DNA of 64,000 bases from Oscillospiraceae bacterium NTUH-002-81 (GTDB lineage: Bacteria; Bacillota; Clostridia; Lachnospirales; Lachnospiraceae), in assembly GCA_032620915.1 (NCBI GenBank), contig CP136052.1, forward strand, positions 1,340,501 to 1,404,500, in the 5' to 3' direction. Below the pieces are notes generated by a model. It did not search any database. It saw only the letters and a program-made list of their open reading frames with translations, and was not told the DNA's origin. Made by a program: the position numbers and the translations under genes. The first letter of the stretch is position 1. Each line of letters begins with the position of its first letter. Shown in pieces: positions 48,036-56,862 of the stretch.

Positions 48036-48380
48036 TCTTTTACTTATTAAATCGCAACTTGTTTATCCGATATGCTATAAACAAGTTTGCCGGAATTGAC
48101 TTGACGTATGACAAGTAGCAATGCGCAAAAATCGCGCGGCGAGACTGCAAGAATGCCGTCGATGACGAAAACAATAATGTTCTAAATAGCATGCATCGCT
48201 CATTTCATCAATCATTTTCTCAATGCACATGAGCGATGCGCTCCGAACTGGCACGGTCAGCGCGCGAAAACCTCTGCCTCCCGCAGAAATTTTCGGATTC
48301 TTCCCTTGGGTACCTTTTCAAATGGATCCCAATCCGTTATAATATATCTACCAACCTAACGAATAACGCGAGGTGCCGCC
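48036..48380. other. Recombinase upstream region with two inverted repeats
   Basis: It holds AACTTGTTTAT/ATAAACAAGTT (48056-48066 and 48077-48087) and GCATCGCTCAT/ATGAGCGATGC (48193-48203 and 48229-48239), both perfect 11-bp arms, then a promoter. No gene is supported. Confidence 0.55.
48315..48343 (+). promoter_or_regulatory. Putative promoter of the excision recombinase
   Basis: TATAAT at 48338-48343 with a weak TTTTCA 17 bp upstream, about 38 bp before the start codon. It looks vegetative; I do not see a convincing sigma-E type promoter, although one could be missed by eye. Confidence 0.45.
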
Positions 48381-50090
48381 ATGAAAACGAAAGATACGCC
48401 GAAGCAATATGTCATCTACTCCCGCAAGTCCAAATTCACCGGCAAGGGCGAAAGCATTGAGAACCAGATCGAGCTTTGCCGCCAGTACATCGCCATGCAC
48501 TTTGGCGAGGAAGCGGCGGAAAACGTGCTGGTCTACGAGGACGAGGGCTTTTCCGGCGGCAATCTGGAGCGCCCGCAGTTCAAGAAGATGATGAAGGACT
48601 CCCAGAAGATCGCCTTTGCCGCCATCGTGGTCTATCGCCTCGACCGCATCAGCCGCAACATCGGCGACTTTGCCAAGCTCATCGAGGACCTGGGCGACCG
48701 GCACATCGACTTCATCTCCATCCGCGAGCAGTTCGACACGTCCTCGCCCATGGGCCGCGCCATGATGTACATTGCGTCCGTGTTCTCCCAGCTGGAGCGG
48801 GAGACCATCGCCGAGCGCATCCGGGACAATATGCACGAGCTGTCCAAGACCGGACGCTGGCTGGGCGGCACAACGCCCACGGGCTATGCCTCGGAGAGCC
48901 TGTCCAGCGTGACGGTGGACGGCAAGGTGAAGAAGGCCTGCAAGCTCAAGTCCATCCCGGAGGAAATTCAGCTGGTCAAGACGATCTTCGCGGTGTTCAT
49001 GGAGACCGGCTCTCTCAGCAAGACCGACCAGTATCTTTTGGAGCACCGCTGCGTCACAAAGCGCGGCAAGCAGTTCACCCGCTTTGCCATCCGGGGCATT
49101 CTCACGAACCCGGTTTACATGATTGCCGACGAGACGGCGTATCAGTATCTGAAAGAAAACAATGTTGACCTGTTTGCCGAGCGCGCAGAATTCGACGGCG
49201 AGCACGGCATCATGGCCTATAACCGCACCCTCCAGCGCCCCGGCAAGGCCAACCAGATCCGCCCTATGGAGGAATGGATCGTGGCGGTGGGCAAGCATCC
49301 GGGCATCATCTCCGGCAGCGACTGGGTGCAGGTGCAGACCATGCTGGACGTCAACAAATCCAAGAGCTACCGCAGGCCCCGCAGCAATGTGGCGCTGTTG
49401 TCTGGCCTTCTGCGTTGCGGCGAATGCGGCGACTATATGCGCCCGAAGCTGACTAACCGCAAGAATGCGGAGGGCGAGCTGATCTACACCTACATGTGCT
49501 CCACCAAGGAGCGCAGCCACGGCACGGTCTGCGCCATGAAAAACTGCAACGGCAACACGCTGGACGCTAAAATCATCGAGGAGATCCGCAAGCTTTCCGC
49601 CGACAAGGAGACCCTTACCCGGCTGCTGGCGCAGACCAAGAAGGTTATCAGCGGCAGCAAGGAGGGCTACGACGCAGAGCTTGCGCTGCTCCGGGAAAAG
49701 CACACCGAGACGGAAGACCGCATCAAGCGGCTGGTGGAATCCCTGTCCGTTGCCAGCGACACCTCTGCGAAGTACGTCATGGAACAGATCGACGCGCTCC
49801 ATCAGGAGAGCGAGACACAGCAGATGAGGCTTTCTGAGCTGGAAGCCCTGACTGAACAGAGCCGGATGCTGCATCAGGAGTTTGCCTTCCATCAGGAAAT
49901 GATCGAATCCTTTGCCAGCGCGGTGGATACGGCGACGCTGGAGGAAAAACGCCGCCTGCTGCGCACTATCGTCAAAAAGGTGGTCTGGGACGGCAAAAAT
50001 GCCTATGTTTACCTCTTTGCGGAGGATGGAGAGGCAGATTTGCCGCCCATTGACCAACCTATGTATCCGTTAGGAGAGGATAGCGAATGA
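48381..50090 (+). CDS. Large serine recombinase of the sigK intervening element (SpoIVCA-like)
   Basis: This 569-aa site-specific recombinase is placed to excise the element and rebuild sigK. Catalytic Ser14 lies in YVIYSRKS, with IVVYRLDRISRNIGDF and the GRAMMYIASVFSQLERETIAERI helix of the resolvase domain. The recombinase domain (about 150-300), a zinc ribbon (CGECG at about 344 with later CSTKERSHGTVC) and the coiled coil (about 410-520) are complete. The last codons AGC GAA TGA contain the att core AATG, so the stop codon itself is split by the crossover. On the circular form the TGA becomes TGC and 32 further residues are added before a stop at 24973. The left-hand ATG 48381 has only a weak box (GCGAGG). 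Confidence 0.93.
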   Translation: MKTKDTPKQYVIYSRKSKFTGKGESIENQIELCRQYIAMHFGEEAAENVLVYEDEGFSGGNLERPQFKKMMKDSQKIAFAAIVVYRLDRISRNIGDFAKLIEDLGDRHIDFISIREQFDTSSPMGRAMMYIASVFSQLERETIAERIRDNMHELSKTGRWLGGTTPTGYASESLSSVTVDGKVKKACKLKSIPEEIQLVKTIFAVFMETGSLSKTDQYLLEHRCVTKRGKQFTRFAIRGILTNPVYMIADETAYQYLKENNVDLFAERAEFDGEHGIMAYNRTLQRPGKANQIRPMEEWIVAVGKHPGIISGSDWVQVQTMLDVNKSKSYRRPRSNVALLSGLLRCGECGDYMRPKLTNRKNAEGELIYTYMCSTKERSHGTVCAMKNCNGNTLDAKIIEEIRKLSADKETLTRLLAQTKKVISGSKEGYDAELALLREKHTETEDRIKRLVESLSVASDTSAKYVMEQIDALHQESETQQMRLSELEALTEQSRMLHQEFAFHQEMIESFASAVDTATLEEKRRLLRTIVKKVVWDGKNAYVYLFAEDGEADLPPIDQPMYPLGEDSE

Positions 50091-50106
50091 GCTGCTGATG
50101 ATGTTC
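50067..50106. other. attR of the sigK intervening element
   Basis: Core AATG at 50086-50089. Left of it CCGTTAGGAGAGGATAGCG forms the second arm of the predicted attP inverted repeat; right of it sigK coding resumes with AGCTGCTGATG. Confidence 0.8.
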
Positions 50107-50463
50107 CGTGCCCGGAAGAAATCAGCCCGGGATGTGTCTTTGTATGAGCCTATAGGGACGGATCGGGAGGGGAACGAGATTAGCCTGCTGGATGTCATTG
50201 AGTATGCAGATCCCGAGATTCCGGAGAAAATAGATCTGAAAGATAATACTGTTTATCTGTATGAAGTTATGCATCAGATACTCACTGCCAGAGAACGGCA
50301 GGTGTTGACCATGCGATACGGACTGTATGGCCGGCAGAGCGTCACACAGCGGGAAACGGCAGCTATATTGGGGATTTCCAGATCCTATGTGTCCCGGATC
50401 GAAAAAACAGCGGTTCAGAAATTACAGAAAGCCTTTGAAAAAAGTGGAAGAAGCGAAAGATAG
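50090..50463 (+). CDS. sigK: Sporulation sigma-K, C-terminal fragment
   Basis: The 3' part of sigK. The restored frame resumes with E-L-L from 50090 and then ATG 50098: MMFRARKKSARDVSLYEPIGTDREGNEISLLDVIE (regions 2-3) and YEVMHQILTARERQVLTMRYGLYG...TQRETAAILGISRSYVSRIEKTA (region 4 helix-turn-helix). This matches sigma-K rather than sigma-E (DVSLYEPIG with EGNEISL). In the integrated state no proper ribosome-binding site precedes ATG 50098, although the recombinase stop lies 8 nt upstream and could couple translation. Without the fragment at 24611 it lacks promoter -10 recognition. A hairpin terminator follows. Confidence 0.92.
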
Positions 50464-50480
50464 CAGGAAATTGCTTAAGT

Positions 50481-50533
50481 GACAGAAGCTGAACCACATC
50501 TGGGCTTTGAACGGATGTGGTCCAACTTCTGTC
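50481..50533 (+). terminator. Terminator after sigK
   Basis: GACAGAAG...ACCACATC pairs with GATGTGGT...CTTCTGTC, a long hairpin followed by TTGTGTTT. Confidence 0.75.
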
Positions 50534-50561
50534 TTGTGTTTCAGGGAAAGTCTGTTATAAT
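50534..50561 (+). promoter_or_regulatory. Putative promoter for comM-dprA-topA
   Basis: TTGTGT and TATAAT are separated by 16 bp, about 90 bp before the comM start. Confidence 0.5.
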
Positions 50562-50650
50562 GAAAATATCTTGATTACTATCTTTATTTCTTTTGGGCAG
50601 TTCGCCCGTTATTTCACAAAACATTATAGAATGAAAAGGAGGAAACGATC

Positions 50651-52187
50651 TTGTACAGTACGGTATATTCTGTGCTTATGATGGGATTGCATCCGCAGAA
50701 GATCTGTGTGGAGACGGATATCAGTGACGGTCTGCCCATGTTTCAGATGGTGGGGTATCTGTCAGCTTCGGTGCGGGAGGCCAGGGAGCGCGTGTGTACG
50801 GCTATCCGAAACGGCGGGGTAAAAATGCCGGCAAAAAAAATCACGGTAAATCTGTCACCTGCGGGCCTGCGAAAGCAGGGGAGCCGGGTTTGACCTTCCG
50901 CTGGCGATCTCTGTGCTGGCTGCCCTGGGACTGGTGAAGGAGCAGACATTAAAGGAGACTTTGATCCTGGGAGAACTGGGGCTGGATGGCAGTGTACATC
51001 CGGTGCGCGGTGTCCTGCCGGCTGTTTTGTTTGCCCGGGAGCAGGGATTTGACCGCTGTCTGGTACCGATGGAAAACGTGCGGGAGGGGGAACTGGTGGA
51101 GGGCATTGCCTGCGTGGGGACAAAGAGCCTGATGGAAGCAGTGGAACTGTTGAACCACCCGGAACAGATGCGACCGGTGAAAGGAGATTATGAGAGATTT
51201 TTGAAAACCCTTACGGATTATCCGGTGGATTTTGCAGAACTGCAGGGACAGAAAACAGCGAGACGGGCGGCAGAGGCGGCGGTGGCAGGGATGCATAATC
51301 TGCTGATCCTGGGTCCCCAGGGCTCCGGCAAGACCATGCTTTCCCGCAGGATCCCGACGATTTTTCCCCCGCTGACACTGGAAGAAAGTATGGAGATTTC
51401 AAAAATCTACAGTGTCACAGGCCTTCTGAGCCAGGAGGAGCCCATGGTTACCAGAAGACCCTTCCGGGTACCGCACCATACGCTGACAGAGAACGGGATG
51501 TGCGGTGGCGGGCGTATTCCGACGCCGGGAGAGATCAGCCTGGCTCATCTGGGGGTTCTGTTTCTGGATGAGCTGACAGAATATCCCAGGCCGGTGCTGG
51601 AATGCCTGCGGCAGCCTATGGAGGATGCCAGCATCCAGATTTCCCGGGTCAGCGGCACATTTGTCTACCCGGCAGATTTTATGCTGGTGGCAGCCATGAA
51701 CCCATGTCCCTGTGGCTATTATCCGGACAGGGGGAAATGCACCTGCAGTCCCGGTGAGATCCGACGGCACCTGGAGCACATCAGCCAGCCTTTGCTGGAT
51801 CGCATGGATATCTGTGTGGAAATGCCCAGAGGCGGCTATGCAGAAGTGAAAGTCGCACATACCGTGCAGGAGAGCTCTGTGCGCATCCGTGATCGGGTGA
51901 TCCGTGCAGTGCTGCGGCAGCGGGAACGTTTTGCGGGCACCGGAATCCGATACAACGCGGGAATTCCGCCGGCGCGGATGGAGGAATTCTGCCCCCTCGG
52001 CAAAAAGCAGGAACGGCGGATGGAGCAGCTGTTCGGACGTCTGGATCTGAGCGCCCGGTCGTACCACAAGATTCTGAAGGTCGCCCGGACACTGGCCGAT
52101 CTGGAGGGCTGTGCAGATATACAGGAAAAGCATTTGGATGAGTCTGTCCTTTACCGGTCTATCGACAAAAAATATTGGATCAGATAA
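50651..52187 (+). CDS. comM: ComM/YifB family AAA+ (Mg-chelatase-like) protein, frameshifted
   Basis: A helicase-like AAA+ protein linked to branch migration during transformation. It starts with TTG 50651 after AAAGGAGGAAA: YSTVYSVLMMGLHPQKICVETDISDGLPMFQMVG. At a G4 run (50878-50881) the frame breaks; one G fewer gives GLRKQGAGFDLPLAISVLAALGLV and the rest. The second part has Walker A ILGPQGSGKTMLSRRIPTI, PFRVPHHTLTENGMCGGG, Walker B VLFLDELTEYPRPVLE, the zinc cluster PCPCGYYPDRGKCTC and the C-terminal YHKILKVARTLADLEG. It is otherwise full length. It is followed by dprA, as in many bacteria. Confidence 0.9.
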
Positions 52188-52220
52188 AAAAACGGACAAC
52201 ACATATGGGAGGCGTATCTG

Positions 52221-53318
52221 ATGGAAAATGAAAGAGATCTGCCATGGATGTACTGGCTGGCCGGTTGCTTTTCCGTGCGCAGAAAAACAAAAGAAAAATT
52301 GCTGGACATGTATGGAACAGCTGAGAATATATATAATATGAAGAAACAGGTGCTAAATGAGCCGGGATTTCTGACAGACCGGGAAAAAGAGGCCTTTTTG
52401 CAGCGCGGAAAGGTGGATCCGGAGCGGGAATTTGAGGATTTTTTTCGGCAGGGCGGAAGCTTCACATGGATCGGCGCGGCGGATTATCCGCAGAAGCTGC
52501 AGCCCCTCTCCGGTGCACCTTTTGCCCTGTTTTACTATGGAAAGCTCCCTGATCCGGAGAAAAAAGCGGTGGCCATTGTAGGCGCCAGAGGCTGTACTTC
52601 TTATGGGCGGGCGGCGGCCGGTTCTTTTGCGGAGGCAGCAGCCCTGGCCGGAGCGGAGATCATCAGCGGGATGGCCTGCGGCATTGACAACACGGCGCAG
52701 CTGGCGGCTCTGCGTGTGGGCGGCACCAGTACGGCGGTGCTGGGGTGCGGGACAGACATCTGTTATCCGGCTTCTTCGGCAGAGACCTACTGGCAGCTGC
52801 GGGAAAATGGCTGTGTCCTGTCGGAGTATCCGCCGGGGGTGCGGCCGGAAGCCTGGCATTTTCCTGCCCGGAACCGGATCATCAGCGGTCTGTCCGACGC
52901 GGTGCTTGTCGTGGAAGCCCGGGAAAAGAGTGGTTCTCTTATCACGGCAGACCTGGCTCTGGAGCAGGGGAGGGATGTCTACGCCTTGCCCGGGCGGGTG
53001 GGAGATGCTTTAAGCGCAGGCTGCAACCGGCTCATTCGGCAGGGGGCAGGGCTGGCGGAAAGCCCGGAGGAATTTGTTGCGGAGCTTGGTTTAAATTCTT
53101 TACAAACCGTGAATAAATGTAAAAAAAATAAGAATTCGCTTGCAAAGGAAGAGAACATGTTGTATAGTTGTGTGGATTTGAAACCGAAAACCCTGGAAGA
53201 AATCTTGGCGGAATCGCCGTTTTCTGCGGAAAAAACCATGGAATTGCTATTGAATCTGCTGGTTCGCGGTGTGATTCGGGAGATTTCCAGGGGGCTTTAT
53301 GTCCGGGAACGCCTGTAA
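52221..53318 (+). CDS. dprA: DNA processing protein A
   Basis: A 365-aa protein that protects incoming single-stranded DNA and loads RecA in transformation. The N-terminal helical region (YWLAGCFSVRRKTKEKLLDMYG) precedes the Rossmann-like core: KKAVAIVGARGCTSYGRAAAGSFAEAAALAGAEIISGMACGIDNTAQ and the signature SALIVVEA-type segment as SDAVLVVEAREKSGSLITADLALEQGRDVYALPG. The C-terminal winged helix (LKPKTLEEILAESPFSAEKTMELLLNLLVRGVIREI) is present. The start is ATG 52221, 33 bp after comM. It is complete. Confidence 0.94.
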   Translation: MENERDLPWMYWLAGCFSVRRKTKEKLLDMYGTAENIYNMKKQVLNEPGFLTDREKEAFLQRGKVDPEREFEDFFRQGGSFTWIGAADYPQKLQPLSGAPFALFYYGKLPDPEKKAVAIVGARGCTSYGRAAAGSFAEAAALAGAEIISGMACGIDNTAQLAALRVGGTSTAVLGCGTDICYPASSAETYWQLRENGCVLSEYPPGVRPEAWHFPARNRIISGLSDAVLVVEAREKSGSLITADLALEQGRDVYALPGRVGDALSAGCNRLIRQGAGLAESPEEFVAELGLNSLQTVNKCKKNKNSLAKEENMLYSCVDLKPKTLEEILAESPFSAEKTMELLLNLLVRGVIREISRGLYVRERL

Positions 53319-53384
53319 GAGGGATGTTATTTGCAGGGATAAAAGGCCGGACGAGAGGGTGGATAAGACAATGGAGGGGCATAT

Positions 53385-55469
53385 ATGGCAAAGTATCTGG
53401 TGATTGTGGAGTCACCGGCAAAGGTTAAGACAATAAAAAAATTTCTTGGGGCGAATTACGAGGTGGCCGCATCCAATGGCCATGTGCGGGATCTGCCCAA
53501 GAGTCAGCTGGGTATCGATGTGGAACATGATTTCGAACCCAAATATATCACGATCCGCGGAAAGGGAGACATTCTGGCCAACCTGCGCAAGCTGGTAAAG
53601 AAGGCAGACAAAGTGTATCTGGCAACTGACCCGGACCGTGAGGGAGAGGCGATCTCCTGGCATCTGTCCAAGGCGCTGAAGCTGGAGGACAAGAAGGCAT
53701 GCCGGATCACCTTCAATGAAATTACGAAGACGGCGGTGAAAGCATCCTTAAAGGCACCGCGGGAAATTGATATGAATCTGGTGGATGCGCAGCAGACGAG
53801 AAGAATTCTTGACCGTATGGTTGGTTACATGATCTCTCCGCTGCTGTGGGAGAAAGTAAAGAGGGGATTAAGTGCCGGCCGGGTGCAGTCGGTAGCTCTT
53901 CGTATCATCGCAGACCGGGAGGAAGAGATCAACAGCTTTATCCCGGAGGAATACTGGAGCCTGGATGCCCAGTTTGCACTGAAGGGCGAGAAAAAGCCGT
54001 TGACAGCGAAATTTTACGGAACCCCCGAGGGCAAGATGGATATCCACAGCCAGGAGGAGCTGAACCGGATTTTGAAAGCACTGGACGGCGCCGATTATCA
54101 GGTATCTGAGGTGCGGATGGGCGAGCGCACAAAGAAAGCGCCGTTGCCATTTACCACAAGTACCCTGCAGCAGGAGGCTTCCAAGGCACTGAATTTTTCC
54201 ACCCAGAAAACCATGCGTCTGGCTCAGCAGTTATATGAGGGCATAGACATCAAGGGCAGTGGTACGGTCGGTATCATCACTTACCTGCGTACCGATTCTG
54301 TCCGCATTTCCGATGAGGCGCAGGCAGCAGCCCGTGCATACATCACCGGGCGCTTCGGAGAACAGTATGCAGCCGTGCAGGAGACAACGCGAAAGGAAGG
54401 CAAGAAGATCCAGGATGCCCATGAGGCCATCCGTCCCACGGATATCAGCCGGACACCTGAGCAGATCAAGGATTCCCTGAGCCGGGATCAGTACCGTCTG
54501 TATCAGCTCATCTGGAAGCGTTTTACAGCCAGCAGGATGAATGCTGCGGTATTTGAGACAACCTCCGTGAAGATCGACGGCGGTGGATATCGCTTTGCCG
54601 TGTCCGCATCCCGGGTAAAATTTGACGGTTACCGCAGCGTTTACATGTCCGAGGATGAAGTAAAAGTGGACAGCAATACGCTGGTCAGCAGCATTGATAA
54701 GGATTCCGTGCTGACTTTCAGGGATTTTGATTATAAACAGCATTTCACCCAGCCACCGGCGCACTACACAGAGGCATCTCTGGTCAAGACGCTGGAGGAG
54801 CTGGGCATTGGCCGGCCGAGTACCTACTCACCGACCATCACCACGATTATTGCCAGACGGTACGTGGCTAAGGAAAGCAAGAACCTGTACATCACTGAGC
54901 TGGGCGAGGTGGTCAATTCCATCATGGTGGAGGCATTCCCCAGCATTGTGGATGTGAACTTCACCGCCACCATGGAGTCGCTGCTGGACAGCATCGGCGA
55001 CGGGATCATCCCCTGGAAAACCGTGGTGAAGAACTTCTATCCGGATCTGGCCGAATCTGTAAACCGGGCCAAGGAGGAGCTGGAGCAGGTGAAGATCGAG
55101 GACGAAGTCACCGATGTGATCTGTGAGCAGTGCGGCAGAAATATGGTGGTAAAATATGGCCCTCACGGTAAGTTTCTGGCCTGCCCGGGATTTCCGGAAT
55201 GCCGCAATACGAAGCCTTATCTGGAAAAAACAGGTGTGCCCTGTCCCAAGTGCGGCAGGGAGATCGTTATCCGCAAGACGAAGAAAGGCCGCCGGTATTA
55301 CGGCTGTGAGGCTGCACCGGAATGTGATTTCATGTCCTGGCAGAAGCCTTCCAAAGAAAAATGTCCTCAATGCGGCAGCATTTTGCTGGAGAAGGGAAGC
55401 AAGCTGGTATGTTCCCGGGAGGGCTGCGGTTATGTGCGTCCTGCCAAGGAAGAGGAAAAAGAAGCTTAG
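53385..55469 (+). CDS. topA: DNA topoisomerase I
   Basis: A 694-aa type IA topoisomerase that relaxes negative supercoils. The Toprim domain (KYLVIVESPAKVKTIKKFLG, and VYLATDPDREGEAISWHL), the active-site tyrosine in GIITYLRTDSVRIS, and the HEAIRPTD motif are clear. The C-terminus has three zinc ribbons: CEQCGRNMV...CPGFPEC, CPKCGREIV...CEAAPEC and CPQCGSILL...CSREGC. Length matches Firmicutes TopA. It lies 66 bp after dprA. Confidence 0.96.
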   Translation: MAKYLVIVESPAKVKTIKKFLGANYEVAASNGHVRDLPKSQLGIDVEHDFEPKYITIRGKGDILANLRKLVKKADKVYLATDPDREGEAISWHLSKALKLEDKKACRITFNEITKTAVKASLKAPREIDMNLVDAQQTRRILDRMVGYMISPLLWEKVKRGLSAGRVQSVALRIIADREEEINSFIPEEYWSLDAQFALKGEKKPLTAKFYGTPEGKMDIHSQEELNRILKALDGADYQVSEVRMGERTKKAPLPFTTSTLQQEASKALNFSTQKTMRLAQQLYEGIDIKGSGTVGIITYLRTDSVRISDEAQAAARAYITGRFGEQYAAVQETTRKEGKKIQDAHEAIRPTDISRTPEQIKDSLSRDQYRLYQLIWKRFTASRMNAAVFETTSVKIDGGGYRFAVSASRVKFDGYRSVYMSEDEVKVDSNTLVSSIDKDSVLTFRDFDYKQHFTQPPAHYTEASLVKTLEELGIGRPSTYSPTITTIIARRYVAKESKNLYITELGEVVNSIMVEAFPSIVDVNFTATMESLLDSIGDGIIPWKTVVKNFYPDLAESVNRAKEELEQVKIEDEVTDVICEQCGRNMVVKYGPHGKFLACPGFPECRNTKPYLEKTGVPCPKCGREIVIRKTKKGRRYYGCEAAPECDFMSWQKPSKEKCPQCGSILLEKGSKLVCSREGCGYVRPAKEEEKEA

Positions 55470-55483
55470 TATAGAAAGAATTC

Positions 55484-55629
55484 ATCTCGCGCCATTTGGA
55501 AGAATGTGCATGAGCGCAGCAGTTCAGCCGCGCCATTCAGAAGAATGCGTATGAGCACAACAGTTCAGCCGCGCCATTCGCAGAACCGCGCATACTGCGC
55601 TCTTCATCAAAGAATTGCTGAACTGTTGT
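55484..55629 (+). repeat. Dispersed structured repeat, copy R2 (tandem and internally deleted)
   Basis: GCGCCATT with a following AGAA word occurs three times in tandem. The last unit (55557-55629) has inverted ends ACAACAGTTCAGC and GCTGAACTGTTGT, and the landmark GCGCCATTCGCAGAACCGCG, but lacks the central part of the full-length copies. Confidence 0.7.
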
Positions 55630-55777
55630 AGAATAGTCTGATAAAACGTGAAATAGGACTTGCTTATTCGGAAATTGCGTGATAAACTCTAATAAAGGAT
55701 GAAAAATCCGAAAATTCCGAATTGATAGATTTATTTGAGGCAGTGAAGAGACGGGCAAAGTCAGAAGCGGAAATATT

Positions 55778-55943
55778 TGTTACAGTTCACTCGTATGTTC
55801 TTGCGGACAGATTTCATGTTTGCATGAAAATCTGGATACATGAACAGACGAAGGGAGCGCCCCGTAATGAGCAAAAATGAGCTGCAAGGCAGCGGAGAGC
55901 ATCGAAGATGCGGTTTTGCGAATGGCGCGAGTGAACAGTAACA
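55778..55943 (-). repeat. Dispersed structured repeat, copy R3 (codY leader)
   Basis: A 166-bp unit in reverse orientation. Its ends TGTTACAGTTCACTCG and CGAGTGAACAGTAACA are inverted copies with one mismatch. It has the same internal landmarks as R1, and a hairpin around TTTCATGTTTGCATGAAA. It ends 32 bp before the codY start, inside the probable leader. Confidence 0.8.
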
Positions 55944-55975
55944 AAAAAATATCAGTACGAAAGGACAGGGATGAA

Positions 55976-56755
55976 ATGAGTGTACAATTATTAGACAAGA
56001 CGAGAAAGATCAACAAGCTTCTGCACAACAATAACTCCAGTAAGGTAGTATTTAACGACATCTGTGAGGTTCTGACAGAAATCTTGCTGTCCAATGTGCT
56101 GGTGATCAGCCGGAAGGGCAAGATTCTCGGTGTCAGTGAATGTGAAGGTGTGGAAGAGATTACAGAGCTTATTTCTGATAAAGTGGGCGGTTATATAGAT
56201 CCGCTTTTGAATGAGCGGCTCCTTGGTGTGCTTTCCACAAAAGAGAATGTGAATCTGGAAACGCTTGGCTTCGGCTCTGAGGTGAAGAAGTACCAGGCCA
56301 TCATTACGCCCATTGATATTGCCGGTGAGCGACTGGGGACGCTGTTCCTGTACAAATGCGGTGAACAGTATGAGATCGATGATATTATTCTGAGTGAGTA
56401 TGGCACGACGGTGGTCGGCCTGGAGATGATGCGCTCTGTGAATGAGGAGAATGCAGAGGAGAACCGGAAGATCCAGATTGTAAAATCTGCCATCAGCACA
56501 TTATCCTTCTCCGAGCTGGAAGCCATCATCCATATTTTTGACGAGCTGGATGGCAAGGAGGGCATTCTTGTGGCCAGCAAGATCGCAGACCGGGTGGGCA
56601 TTACCCGTTCCGTGATCGTCAATGCCCTGCGCAAGTTTGAGAGTGCCGGTGTCATTGAATCCCGTTCCTCCGGTATGAAGGGAACGTATATCAAGGTCAT
56701 CAATGATGTGGTATTTGATGAGCTGGAAGATATCAAGAAGCAGAAAAAGCACTAG
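55976..56755 (+). CDS. codY: GTP/branched-chain amino acid sensing repressor CodY
   Basis: A 259-aa global regulator, exactly the family length. The N-terminal GAF domain begins MSVQLLDKTRKINKLLHNNNSSKVVFNDICEVLTEILLSNVLVISRKGKILG. The C-terminal winged helix reads LVASKIADRVGITRSVIVNALRKFESAGVIESRSSGMKGTYIKVIN, which is the highly conserved recognition region. ATG 55976 is chosen because AAGGACAGG precedes it and the protein start then matches CodY; the open frame continues back through repeat R3 but those residues are not CodY. It is solitary, not in the Bacillus hslUV context. It is followed by a terminator. Confidence 0.96.
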   Translation: MSVQLLDKTRKINKLLHNNNSSKVVFNDICEVLTEILLSNVLVISRKGKILGVSECEGVEEITELISDKVGGYIDPLLNERLLGVLSTKENVNLETLGFGSEVKKYQAIITPIDIAGERLGTLFLYKCGEQYEIDDIILSEYGTTVVGLEMMRSVNEENAEENRKIQIVKSAISTLSFSELEAIIHIFDELDGKEGILVASKIADRVGITRSVIVNALRKFESAGVIESRSSGMKGTYIKVINDVVFDELEDIKKQKKH

Positions 56756-56798
56756 GATCATTGTCTGCGTGAAACGGTTGAACATGAATGCAATAGAG

Positions 56799-56834
56799 AA
56801 GAGTCAAGGCACACCCGTTGCTTTGACTCTTTAT
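56799..56834 (+). terminator. Terminator after codY
   Basis: AGAGTCAA pairs with TTGACTCT around GGCACACCCGTTGCT, followed by TTTATTAT. Confidence 0.75.
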
Positions 56835-56862
56835 TATGGCAGCGGCTGACGAAGAGGAGAAT

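Larger units (their letters stand above)
24879..50089. mobile_element. sigK intervening (skin-like) element, 25.2 kb
   Basis: The element splits sigK: removing 24879-50089 joins ...CIDN to ELLMMFRARKK in frame through the shared AATG (24875-24878 and 50086-50089). A large serine recombinase (48381-50090) lies directly against the right junction, as with spoIVCA in the Bacillus skin element. The cargo comprises HTH regulators, RepA_N/MobC-type remnants, an iteron-like region and three groups of helicase or nuclease genes resembling antiphage systems. No capsid or tail genes are seen, so it looks like a mobilisable island rather than a prophage. Excision during sporulation is inferred from the split gene, not shown. 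Confidence 0.92.
55470..55975. other. Repeat-rich intergenic region between topA and codY
   Basis: About 500 bp holding repeat copies R2 (55484-55629) and R3 (55778-55943) in opposite orientation. Between them is about 150 bp with no supported gene. Confidence 0.6.

Noticed and set aside
48348-50057. A 569-codon minus-strand open frame opposite the sigK-element recombinase
   Set aside because: It mirrors a codon-biased, GC-rich true gene, has no recognisable protein motif, and the plus strand encodes a complete serine recombinase.
24879-50089. Prophage interpretation of the sigK element
   Set aside because: No terminase, portal, capsid, tail or lysis genes are seen; Rep/Mob-like genes and defence-type cargo fit a mobilisable island better.
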